In this document: in pieces, positions 7,628 to 15,910 of the stretch
How positions within the stretch are numbered: position 1 is the stretch's first letter
Layout of the letters: each line of letters begins with the position of its first letter
Source: Caulobacter vibrioides
Lineage (GTDB): Bacteria; Pseudomonadota; Alphaproteobacteria; Caulobacterales; Caulobacteraceae
NCBI RefSeq assembly: GCF_002858865.1
Contig: NZ_PJRR01000016.1
Coordinates: 186,001 to 250,000, forward strand
DNA length: 64,000 bases
Direction: 5' to 3'
Position numbers and translations under genes: made by a program
Notes under the pieces: generated by a model
The model's database searches: none
What the model saw: the letters and a program-made list of their open reading frames with translations, nothing else
What the model was told of the DNA's origin: nothing

Positions 7628-9352
7628 CTAGCCGGCGACGGCCTTCACGCAGGCGGTTCGCGCGTCGGGCGTAAGCGTCGTCGGAACCTTGATCCGTTGC
7701 ACGGTGACCTCGCCCGGCCCCTTGGGCAGGAACCGGACCAGCCGGGGCTTGCCATTCTCCTCGATCGCCAGGCCGATCTCGACGGTGCTGTCGCCCGGCT
7801 TGCCGCCCTGTCGACCAAGATACTTCATGCCGTTGCGAAGGCCCGCCGCGTAGGCCGGCCCAGCCGGATCGACACCGGCGATCATCCGACCCTTGCCGGT
7901 CTCGGTGAGATCAAGGCCCAGCCAGTAGGTGGGTCGTGTCAGGGTCTCGACCGTCAGGCAGCCGCCGAAAGCGCCGGGCGGCAGCAGGATCCGCTCGCCC
8001 CGCGTGACGAAGCGATCGATTTCGGGCGTCAGGTCGACGCCGGTCAGGTTTCGGGCGACAGGGACCAGGGCCTCTGGCGCAGGAATGCGGCGGTTGGCGC
8101 CCCGCTGTCTGGCCGCCTGATCGCGCATGGCCAGCATGACGCGGTCCAGCCCGCCCTTCGCTTTCAGCCTGCTGTCCATCAGCACGGCAAGTTGCGCGCC
8201 GCGTTGATAGGGCAGCTTCTGGACGGCCTTGTCGCTCCAGAACCTGGCGATGATCTGGTCGTTGTTCGCGCCGATCGCCGATGACGTCGCATAGGCCTCC
8301 AGCGCTTCGTTCCAGGCGGCGGCGAAGGTTTCCAGATCCACAAGACCTGACCGCAGGGCCAATCGGCGGGCGTAGTAGTCGGTGAAGCCCTCGCTGAACC
8401 AGTAGCCGGCCGGCTCCCGCGGTCCCTCTATGGCGCCGCCAAGTCGTTCCGCGTTCCAGGTGTGGAGGTACTCGTGCGTCAGAAAGAGCCGGTAGTCTTC
8501 GAGCTTGGTGTTCTGGGTGGAGATCACCGCAAAGGCGTCGTCCAGCCCTGTGCCGCGATAGGAGGTCCAGCCTTGCGGTGCGGGCTGGCCGGCGAGGGTG
8601 ATCAGAAACGGCGCTTTGCCGTCGCCCCAGAAGGCGCGAACGGCGCCGATCGAGCGCGCCGCCATATCCGCGAACGCCTCGGCTGTGAAACTGAACTGTC
8701 CGCGCATAGCCACGGTCAGCGGCGCGCCGCCGACGTCTCGCCGCGCCTCGACCAGATCAGGATAGGCCATCAGGACGCTGGAGCCGAGGCGTTCGATCGA
8801 CGCGGGCGCGGTCTCGAGCGGCGACAGGTCCGTGGCCAGCCGCAGCGACGAGCCGGCGGCGTCCCAGGCGAACCGGGCCTGGTCGGTCTCTCGGCCCTCA
8901 GGGGTCGCGAAGATCGTATGGCCGATCAGGTAGAAGCCGTCCGGGCCAATGATGGGCTGGCCATAGTTAGGGCCGTCCGGCGGTGGCGGACCGTCATAGG
9001 CGCTGACCACCCGATAGCGAACCGTGAGCGGCGCCCTGGGCTTGGAGGTGATCACCCACGTCTTTTCGTCGGACTTCGAAAGCTGACCACCCGTCACGGC
9101 GGGGTCCTGCAGAAATCGCCAAAGACGCTCACCGCCGCCCCATTCGGCGGGCAATCGCAAACGGGTCTCGCCATCGGCGTCGGCGGGCAAGGTGATCGTC
9201 ACCGAAACGGCGCGAACCTTCCCATCCTCCAGCAAGGGCGCAAGACGATAGACGTTGAGGTTCGGCCTGGACGCGGCCGCCTGGACGTCCGCCGTCCAGG
9301 CGCAGGTCAGCGCCAAGGCGGCCAGAACCGCCGATGAGCGAGCGCTGGTCAT
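7628..9352 (-). CDS. Secreted M61-type metallopeptidase
   Basis: 574 residues with an N-terminal signal sequence (about 1-26, ending VQAAA). The zinc motif HEYLH is at 293-297 and the third ligand Glu at about 321 in FSEGFTDYY, as in M61 glycyl aminopeptidases. The N-terminal half is beta-rich, and the C-terminus contains a degenerate PDZ-like segment (IAGVDPAGPAYAAGLRNGM). It is likely periplasmic or outer-membrane-facing and acts on peptides; the true substrate is unknown. It stands alone on the minus strand. Confidence 0.85.
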   Translation of the reverse strand: MTSARSSAVLAALALTCAWTADVQAAASRPNLNVYRLAPLLEDGKVRAVSVTITLPADADGETRLRLPAEWGGGERLWRFLQDPAVTGGQLSKSDEKTWVITSKPRAPLTVRYRVVSAYDGPPPPDGPNYGQPIIGPDGFYLIGHTIFATPEGRETDQARFAWDAAGSSLRLATDLSPLETAPASIERLGSSVLMAYPDLVEARRDVGGAPLTVAMRGQFSFTAEAFADMAARSIGAVRAFWGDGKAPFLITLAGQPAPQGWTSYRGTGLDDAFAVISTQNTKLEDYRLFLTHEYLHTWNAERLGGAIEGPREPAGYWFSEGFTDYYARRLALRSGLVDLETFAAAWNEALEAYATSSAIGANNDQIIARFWSDKAVQKLPYQRGAQLAVLMDSRLKAKGGLDRVMLAMRDQAARQRGANRRIPAPEALVPVARNLTGVDLTPEIDRFVTRGERILLPPGAFGGCLTVETLTRPTYWLGLDLTETGKGRMIAGVDPAGPAYAAGLRNGMKYLGRQGGKPGDSTVEIGLAIEENGKPRLVRFLPKGPGEVTVQRIKVPTTLTPDARTACVKAVAG

Positions 9353-9419
9353 GGTGAGCTCCCCAAAAACGCATCACATCCTAGGGGCGCGAAGTGGTCG
9401 GGGTCAGCTTAAAGTTCTG

Positions 9420-9779
9420 TCACGCTGCGTGGCGGCTTTCCAGCGCGCGCACCGTCTGCAGAAGACGTCCAGGGGTGATCGGCTTTTCCAGCCGCGCATC
9501 CGCATGCTGGTCATCCTTCAAGAGGCGCGGATCCACCGCCGAGGCCATCAGGGTGACCGCGCCGGGCAGCGTGCGGCGCACCGCTCTGATCAGGTCGCCG
9601 CCGCTCAAGCGCGGCATGGTGTAGTCGGTGATCACCAGATCGGGGCCAAAGGTCGACAGCGCCTCAAACGCCTCTTGGCCGTCGCTGCAGAGCAGGACGT
9701 CGAATCCAGCTTCCGTCAGAGTGATCTCATAGATCATCGACAGAACCGGATCGTCTTCGGCGATCAGGATGCGCTGCAT
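9420..9779 (-). CDS. Single-domain response regulator (CheY-like)
   Basis: The 119-residue receiver domain has all signature residues: acidic pocket E8-D9-D10, phosphoacceptor D52 in ITDYTMP, S80 at the switch position and K99 in LEKPITP. There is no output domain, so it acts by protein contact like CheY, or as part of a phosphorelay. It sits 3 bp after a candidate 39-residue ORF and about 140 bp after a GGDEF gene on the same strand, which suggests joint signalling. The cognate kinase is not in the window. Confidence 0.88.
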   Translation of the reverse strand: MQRILIAEDDPVLSMIYEITLTEAGFDVLLCSDGQEAFEALSTFGPDLVITDYTMPRLSGGDLIRAVRRTLPGAVTLMASAVDPRLLKDDQHADARLEKPITPGRLLQTVRALESRHAA

Positions 9780-9782
9780 GCC

Positions 9783-9902
9783 CTAGGGTCCCGCGCTCAT
9801 ACTTAACAAACGATGAAGTTCATTAGCGCGGCGACGCAGAATGAGTCCCCGTGCGATAAGGTCGCATAACTCGCGGTTGTCGTGCCCATGGTTGGGCGCC
9901 AT
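9783..9902 (-). CDS. Candidate 39-residue small protein between GGDEF and receiver genes
   Basis: An ATG-initiated frame encodes 39 residues with a basic amphipathic character (LCDLIARGLILRRRANELHRLL). It fits the gap between the GGDEF gene (stop 20 bp upstream) and the response regulator (start 3 bp downstream). Such spacing is typical of a real operon member. No clear ribosome-binding site is visible and no family is recognised, so it may instead be an intercistronic spacer open by chance. Confidence 0.4.
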   Translation of the reverse strand: MAPNHGHDNRELCDLIARGLILRRRANELHRLLSMSAGP

Positions 9903-9921
9903 GGGTGGCGGCCTGGGGCGA

Positions 9922-10635
9922 TCAAGCGCTCCTGCGCTTGCGCAGGAACATCGCCGCATCCGCTTCGGCGAGGGCTGCTTCCGGATCGGCCCCAGGCTCA
10001 ATTTCGCGCACGCCGAACGAGATGTGCAGCGGAGCCGACCATTCGCCGAACTCCACGGGTTCTGCTCGGACAGCTTCGGCCAGACTCTGAGCCTTGGCCA
10101 AGGCCGTTTCCTTGTCAGCCTGCGCCAGCAGCACGGCGAACTCGTCACCACCCATGCGGCCGACGATGTCGCTTTCGCGCACATTGGCCTGTAACCGCTT
10201 GGCGACGGCCTTGAGGGCCTCGTCGCCGGCGGCGTGGCCGAAGCGGTCGTTGACGCTCTTGAAGCCGTCCAGGTCGAAGAAGACCACGCTGGCCGGCGAA
10301 CCGTAGCGTTGGGCGAAGGCGGCGACGCGCTTCAGCTCGCGCAAGAACGCCCGCCGGTTCAGAACCGGCGTCAGGACGTCCATATCCGCCAGTCCCTGCG
10401 CCTCGTTCAGCCGCAGCTTCAGCACCGAGACCTCGTTTCGCAGGTCCTCGATCTCGCCCATGAGCGTCTGAAGGGCTTCGACGACCTTGGGCGTCAGGTC
10501 GGCCTCGGTCAGGCCCAGGAAGGCGGCGCTATCAGGCGCGGACACTTCGCGCGCGGCGACCTGCGCGCCGGCGCGGGCCAACGCACGCTTGCGGATGGCG
10601 GCGAAGGGTTCGGTCCGGGCGCCTGAGATTTTCAT
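9922..10635 (-). CDS. GGDEF-domain diguanylate cyclase
   Basis: 237 residues, soluble. An N-terminal helical and coiled-coil region (about 1-82, including VVEALQTLMGEIEDLRNEVSVLKLRL) precedes a GGDEF domain with intact active motif GGDEF at 162-166. The RxxD inhibitory I-site (RESD, 153-156) stands exactly five residues upstream. It should therefore make c-di-GMP from GTP with product inhibition. No sensory domain or membrane segment is seen. A receiver gene lies downstream on the same strand. Confidence 0.9.
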   Translation of the reverse strand: MKISGARTEPFAAIRKRALARAGAQVAAREVSAPDSAAFLGLTEADLTPKVVEALQTLMGEIEDLRNEVSVLKLRLNEAQGLADMDVLTPVLNRRAFLRELKRVAAFAQRYGSPASVVFFDLDGFKSVNDRFGHAAGDEALKAVAKRLQANVRESDIVGRMGGDEFAVLLAQADKETALAKAQSLAEAVRAEPVEFGEWSAPLHISFGVREIEPGADPEAALAEADAAMFLRKRRSA

Positions 10636-10865
10636 GGCCTTACGGGGGAATCGAATTGCACAGCTTTACCATGGTTAACGGGAACGGCGTTCGGCGCAAT
10701 CGGGGCGCCGAAGAGTCGCAGGGGATGGATGGCTGAGCGGGTCATCGAGCAGGCTTGCGACGCTCAACTTGAACGCTCTTGTGTCGTTTTGGGCTTGCGC
10801 ACCGAGGGCGGCCCGCATACGGGGCGGCTTTCATCCGCCGCCGCCGAGTTCAAGGGACGACGCCG

Positions 10866-11357
10866 ATGCCTTCGACCACGCCTCCCGTCGCTATCATCAT
10901 GGGCAGCCGCTCGGACTGGCCGACCATGAAGGGCGCCGCCGACGCGCTGGACAATCTGGGCGTCGCTTGGGAGGCCAAGGTGGTCTCGGCGCACCGGACG
11001 CCCCAGCGCCTGTTCGACTTCGCGACGGGCGCCGAGAAGGCCGGTTACAAGGTGATCATCGCCGGCGCCGGCGGCGCGGCGCACTTGCCGGGCATGGCCG
11101 CCTCGATGACCAACCTGCCGGTGCTGGGCGTGCCGGTGCAGTCCAAGGCCCTGTCGGGCCTCGATAGCCTGCTTTCGATCGTGCAGATGCCGGGGGGCGT
11201 TCCTGTCGCCACCCTGGCGATCGGCGAGGCCGGCGCCAAGAACGCCGGACTGCTCGCGGCCCAGATCCTGGCCCTCTCCGATACAGCGCTGGCTGGACGC
11301 CTGGCGGCCTTCCGCGCCGCCCAAACCGAAAGCGTCGCCGAAAGCGTCGAGGACTGA
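10866..11357 (+). CDS. purE: 5-(carboxyamino)imidazole ribonucleotide mutase PurE
   Basis: 163 residues of class I PurE, which converts N5-CAIR to CAIR in purine synthesis. It shows the substrate-binding [12 protein letters not shown] near the N-terminus, the HRTP motif at [12 protein letters not shown], and [17 protein letters not shown]. The ATG is preceded by AAGGGA. purK starts 5 bases after the stop, forming the usual purEK pair. Confidence 0.95.
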   Translation: MPSTTPPVAIIMGSRSDWPTMKGAADALDNLGVAWEAKVVSAHRTPQRLFDFATGAEKAGYKVIIAGAGGAAHLPGMAASMTNLPVLGVPVQSKALSGLDSLLSIVQMPGGVPVATLAIGEAGAKNAGLLAAQILALSDTALAGRLAAFRAAQTESVAESVED

Positions 11358-11362
11358 TCGAA

Positions 11363-12448
11363 ATGGCTTCGTTCCCCCTGGTTCCCGGTTCCACCATCGG
11401 CGTCCTCGGCGGGGGACAGCTAGGCCGCATGCTGGCCCTGGCCGCCGCGCGCCTGGGCTTCGACGTCGTGATCCAGGACCCCGAGGAAGGCTCGCCCGCC
11501 GGCCGGGTCGCCGCTCGCCAGATCGTCGCGGCCTATGACGATCGCTGGGCCCTCAAGCGCCTCGCCGAGGCCTGCGACGTCGTCACCTATGAGTTCGAGA
11601 ACGTCCCGGCCGATACGGTGTCGGAGCTGACGGCTCTGGGGGCCATGGTCTCGCCGGGGGCCAAGGCGCTGGCCGCCGCCCAGGACCGTGTGGCCGAAAA
11701 GACCTTCATGGCCGAGATCGGCGTGCCCACCGTGGCGTTCGCCGCCGTCCACGACAGCCAGAGCCTCGCCGACGCCGTGGCCCGCATCGGCGCCCCCTCC
11801 CTGCTGAAGACCCGCCGTGAGGGCTATGACGGCAAGGGCCAAGCCTGGATCCAGAAGGTCAGCGACGCCGAGGCGGCCTTTGACAAGATCGGCCGACAGC
11901 CGGCGATCCTGGAGGCCCCCGCCGACTTTGGCCGTGAACTGTCGGTGATCGCCGCGCGCGGCCGCGACGGCGAGATCGCCTGCTATCCGGTTTCCGAGAA
12001 CCACCACGAGGGCGGCGTCCTGCGCCGCACCGTGGCGCCGGCCAAGATCACCCCCGCAACGCGCGATCAGGCCGAGTCGATCGTCGCCAAGATCCTCACC
12101 GCGCTGGACTATGTGGGCGTCATCGGCGTCGAGCTGTTCGAGCTTTCCGGCGGCAAGCTGCTGGTCAACGAGTTCGCGCCGCGCGTCCACAACACCGGCC
12201 ACTGGACCCAGGACGGCTGCGAGGTCGACCAGTTCGAGCAGCACATCCGCGCCGTCGCCGGCTGGCCGCTGGGCCCCACCGCGCCTCACCATCATGTTGA
12301 GATGACCAATCTTCTGGGCGCCGATGTCGACGCCTGGAAGAAGCTGGCCGCCGAGCCCGAGACCCGCGTCCACCTCTACGGCAAGGGCGAGGCGCGCCCC
12401 GGCCGCAAGATGGGCCACGTCAATCGGCTGCGGTCGCTGCGGGACTAG
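11363..12448 (+). CDS. purK: N5-carboxyaminoimidazole ribonucleotide synthase PurK
   Basis: 361 residues of the ATP-grasp family. PurK makes N5-CAIR from AIR, bicarbonate and ATP, and PurE then uses it. Visible are the N-terminal GVLGGGQLGRMLALAA, the ATP-grasp lysines in LLKTRREGYDGKGQ and the metal and substrate region VNEFAPRVHNTGHWT. The end overlaps by 4 bp the convergent HTH gene. Confidence 0.95.
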   Translation: MASFPLVPGSTIGVLGGGQLGRMLALAAARLGFDVVIQDPEEGSPAGRVAARQIVAAYDDRWALKRLAEACDVVTYEFENVPADTVSELTALGAMVSPGAKALAAAQDRVAEKTFMAEIGVPTVAFAAVHDSQSLADAVARIGAPSLLKTRREGYDGKGQAWIQKVSDAEAAFDKIGRQPAILEAPADFGRELSVIAARGRDGEIACYPVSENHHEGGVLRRTVAPAKITPATRDQAESIVAKILTALDYVGVIGVELFELSGGKLLVNEFAPRVHNTGHWTQDGCEVDQFEQHIRAVAGWPLGPTAPHHHVEMTNLLGADVDAWKKLAAEPETRVHLYGKGEARPGRKMGHVNRLRSLRD

Positions 12449-12684
12449 TCCGCTTCGTCCGGGCTGCTTAGGTCGTCGGCGTTGAAGTCATAGTCCAGAA
12501 GGTCGCCTGGCTTGCAGTCCAGGGCCGCGCAGAGGCGGGCCAGGGTGCGGAAGCGGATGCCGCGCACCTTGCCCGAGCGGAACAGCGACAGCTGGGTTTC
12601 GCTCAGCCCGACCTCCGCCGCCAGGTCGCGGGCTTTCAGGCCCTTGGCGACGATCAGGGCGTCCAGGGTGACGCGGACGGGCAT
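12445..12684 (-). CDS. XRE family HTH transcriptional regulator
   Basis: A 79-residue single Cro/C1-type HTH (residues about 5-65: DALIVAKGLKARDLAAEVGLSETQLSLFRSGKVRGIRF) with an acidic tail. It is of the short YozG-like class usually paired with a DUF2975 membrane protein, which is exactly its neighbour: the start codon overlaps the stop of that gene (TGATG). It probably regulates its own operon or the divergent ABC exporter. Confidence 0.88.
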   Translation of the reverse strand: MPVRVTLDALIVAKGLKARDLAAEVGLSETQLSLFRSGKVRGIRFRTLARLCAALDCKPGDLLDYDFNADDLSSPDEAD

Positions 12685-13184
12685 CAGATCATCTCGTCGA
12701 GTTCAGCCTGCGCCGCCAGCGCCTGGTCCATGACCCGCCCCAGCAGGAACAGGGCGCCGCCGATCATGCCGAGCGTCATCGCAGCCACGTCGAAGTGCAG
12801 GTAGCCGCCCTTGGCTTGCCCGATCAGCCGCATAAGGTTGCTGACAACGAAGACGCTGGTCAGACCGCCAAGCCCCAGGGCGACACCGACCCTTCGCAGG
12901 GCCGGCGGGAGGGCCGCTTGGATCATGCGGCCGTTGGCGAGCTCGCCGAGCGTGGTCCCGATTGTCCAGACCGCGAACAGATAGCAGGCGACCGGCAGGT
13001 TCCAGACGGTCATCGCCGCCATGGAGCCCAGTTGCAAGGGGCGACCCTTGATCAGGGCGATGAGCGTGGGGGCTATCCAGGCCATCAACGCCATCAGGAG
13101 TCCGACGCTGATCACCATGAACATCGCCAGCCAGCGGAACTGGCGGCAGCGTCGGCGGAAGGCGAGGATTTCGGTCTGGCTCAT
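12684..13184 (-). CDS. DUF2975 membrane protein
   Basis: 166 residues with about four transmembrane segments (about 18-42, 55-75, 100-120 and 130-150), matching DUF2975. This family is typically encoded with a small XRE regulator, as here. Its role is unknown; the pairing suggests a membrane sensor or anti-regulator. It is divergent from the ABC exporter across a 100-bp region with CtrA-like sites. Confidence 0.82.
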   Translation of the reverse strand: MSQTEILAFRRRCRQFRWLAMFMVISVGLLMALMAWIAPTLIALIKGRPLQLGSMAAMTVWNLPVACYLFAVWTIGTTLGELANGRMIQAALPPALRRVGVALGLGGLTSVFVVSNLMRLIGQAKGGYLHFDVAAMTLGMIGGALFLLGRVMDQALAAQAELDEMI

Positions 13185-13217
13185 GGTTGGCTGTCGGGTC
13201 TGGAGTCTGTCTCGTCT

Positions 13218-13232
13218 TTAATCTTGACTTAA
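13218..13232. promoter_or_regulatory. Perfect CtrA box (TTAA-N7-TTAA)
   Basis: TTAATCTTGACTTAA matches the full CtrA consensus in both half sites. A second, 7-of-8 site (TTAT-N7-TTAA) lies at 13252-13266, 34 bp away. Both are in the 100-bp region shared by the DUF2975/XRE operon and the ABC exporter. The position is suitable for cell-cycle control of either; occupancy is inferred. Confidence 0.55.
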
Positions 13233-13251
13233 AGGTCGGGCTTCCGCAACT

Positions 13252-13266
13252 TTATCTCTAACTTAA
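13252..13266. promoter_or_regulatory. Second, near-consensus CtrA-like box
   Basis: TTAT-N7-TTAA, one mismatch from consensus, centred 34 bp from the perfect box and 19 bp before the ABC ATPase start. The two share the sequence ACTTAAA as a direct repeat (13227-13233 and 13261-13267). Confidence 0.4.
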
Positions 13267-13284
13267 ATTTCACGAGCGCCGCCG

Positions 13285-14219
<935 letters not shown>

Positions 14220-14220
<1 letters not shown>

Positions 14221-14945
14221 TGCTCGCCGTCCTGTCCGTCGAACTCCGCAAGCTGAACCGTTCGCTGGCGGCCCTGCTGGCCGTCGCCGCGCCGACGCTG
14301 ATCGCCATCTTCCTGTTCTTCAACCTGCTGCGGGGCAAGAAGGCGCCGCCGTGGGAGATGTGCCTGCAGATGTCGGGCATGGTCTGGGCCTTCTTCATGC
14401 TGCCGATGAGCGTGACGGCTCTCACCGCCCTGGTCGCCCAGATGGAGCACGCGCCGCGCAGTTGGGATCACCTGCGCGCCCTGCCGGTGGCGCGATGGAA
14501 GCTCTATGCCGCCAAGGCTGTCTGCGTGGTGGCTCTCGTCGCGGCGATGAGCGTGCTGAACCTGATCTTCACCTGGGGCGCGGTCACCCTGGCGGGGACG
14601 ATCAAGCCGGCCGTCATGCCTGCCGGCGCGCCGGACCTGGCCAAGCATGCCGTGCTGCTGGCCAAGGTCCTGGCGGCGGCGACATTGATGATCGCCATCC
14701 AGCTGTGGACGGCCTTGCGGTTCGCCAGTTTCGTGCCGGCCCTGGCGCTCGGCATCGGCGGGACCTTCTTCTCCGTGGTCGCCACTGCGGCCAAGCAGGG
14801 GGTGTTCTTCCCCTGGCAGATGCCGGTCAACATGATGGCGCGTGACGCTTGGCGCATCGAGACGGCCCTGGCGCTAGGGGGCGGCCTTGGGCTGCTGGTC
14901 CTGATCGCGGCGATCATCCATCTGTCGCGGCGAGAGGTTCTGTAG
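14220..14945 (+). CDS. ABC-2 permease (lantibiotic-immunity type)
   Basis: 241 residues with about six hydrophobic segments. It matches the short ABC-2 permeases that pair with BcrA-type ATPases. Its start overlaps the ATPase stop (TGATG), indicating translational coupling. It likely exports a peptide or lipid-like compound; the sequence does not define the substrate. Confidence 0.85.
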
Positions 14946-14994
14946 CGCGCGCGAGACTGCTAGAGCGCTGCGCACGGATGACGCGGAGCGCGCG

Positions 14995-15708
14995 ATGAGC
15001 GAACAGGCCTTGATCGGACTGATCGGCGGGATGAGCTGGGAAAGCTCGGCCCAGTACTATCGACTGATCAATGAGGCTGTCCGTGCGCGGTTGGGCGGCG
15101 TGGCCTCGGCGCGGACCCTGATGTGGTCGTTCGACTTCGCCGAGATCGAGCAGCTGCAGCACGCCGGGCGCTGGCCTGAACTGTCGCGCCGCCTGGCCGA
15201 TGCGGCGCGGGCGCTGGAGGCGGGCGGCGCGGATTTCCTGGTGCTGTGCACCAACACCATGCATCGCGAGGCCGACGAGATCGAGGCGGCGGTGCATATC
15301 CCGCTGCTGCACATCGCCGATCCGACCGGCGAGGCGATCAAGGCGGCGGGGCTCTCGACCGTGGGCCTGCTGGGCACGGCCTTTACGATGGAGCACGACT
15401 TCTATCGTGGGCGTCTTGAGAAGAAGCACGGCCTTTCCGTCCTGACGCCGGATGCGGACGACCGCGCGACCGTTCACCGGATCATCTATGAGGAACTGGT
15501 CGCGGGTCGCGTTCTGGACGCCTCGCGCGAGGCCTACAGGGCGGTGATCGCGCGGTTGGTGGACCGGGGCGCCGAGGCGATCATCCTGGGCTGCACCGAG
15601 ATCATGCTGCTGGTCTCGCAGGCGGACAGCCCGGTTCCTGTGTTCGACACCACCACCCTGCATGCGATGGCCGCGGTCGAGCGGGCGCTGGGCCCTCCCG
15701 CGCGTTAG
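14995..15708 (+). CDS. Aspartate/glutamate racemase family protein
   Basis: 237 residues of the cofactor-independent Asp/Glu racemase family (YgeA-like). Both catalytic cysteines are visible, in LVLCTNTMH (about residue 83) and ILGCTEI (about 198), with the N-terminal LIGLIGGMSWESS. Likely interconverts D/L acidic amino acids or a broader set. GCGGAGCG precedes the ATG. Confidence 0.9.
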   Translation: MSEQALIGLIGGMSWESSAQYYRLINEAVRARLGGVASARTLMWSFDFAEIEQLQHAGRWPELSRRLADAARALEAGGADFLVLCTNTMHREADEIEAAVHIPLLHIADPTGEAIKAAGLSTVGLLGTAFTMEHDFYRGRLEKKHGLSVLTPDADDRATVHRIIYEELVAGRVLDASREAYRAVIARLVDRGAEAIILGCTEIMLLVSQADSPVPVFDTTTLHAMAAVERALGPPAR

Positions 15709-15743
15709 GGTCCGTACTCAATCCGCTGGAGTCATTTTCTGTC

Positions 15744-15853
15744 GTCATCCCGGCCGGAAGCCCGCTTGCGGGCTGTAGCGCCGGGACCCAGGGGCGACCG
15801 CAATGCGCCGGCCCCTGGGTCCCGGATAGCCTCTGCGAGGCTTCCGGGATGAC
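15744..15853. repeat. Palindromic intergenic repeat, family A copy 1
   Basis: A 110-bp element bounded by GTCATCCCGG and CCGGGATGAC, with nested inner palindromes (GCCCGC-TTGC-GGGC and GGGACCCAGGGGC / GCCCCTGGGTCCC). It lies between two convergent genes (racemase and pbpC). The same end sequences recur at 26481-26582 and, diverged, at 45349-45460. Confidence 0.75.
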
Positions 15854-15910
15854 GAGAGATCTAGTCTTTGCGGTATCTGGTTCTTTCGTCTCCGCAATTG
15901 AGTCCAGACC

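Noticed and set aside
15744..15853. CRISPR array
   Set aside because: The repeats here are isolated palindromes, not direct repeats with regular spacers, and no cas genes are present.
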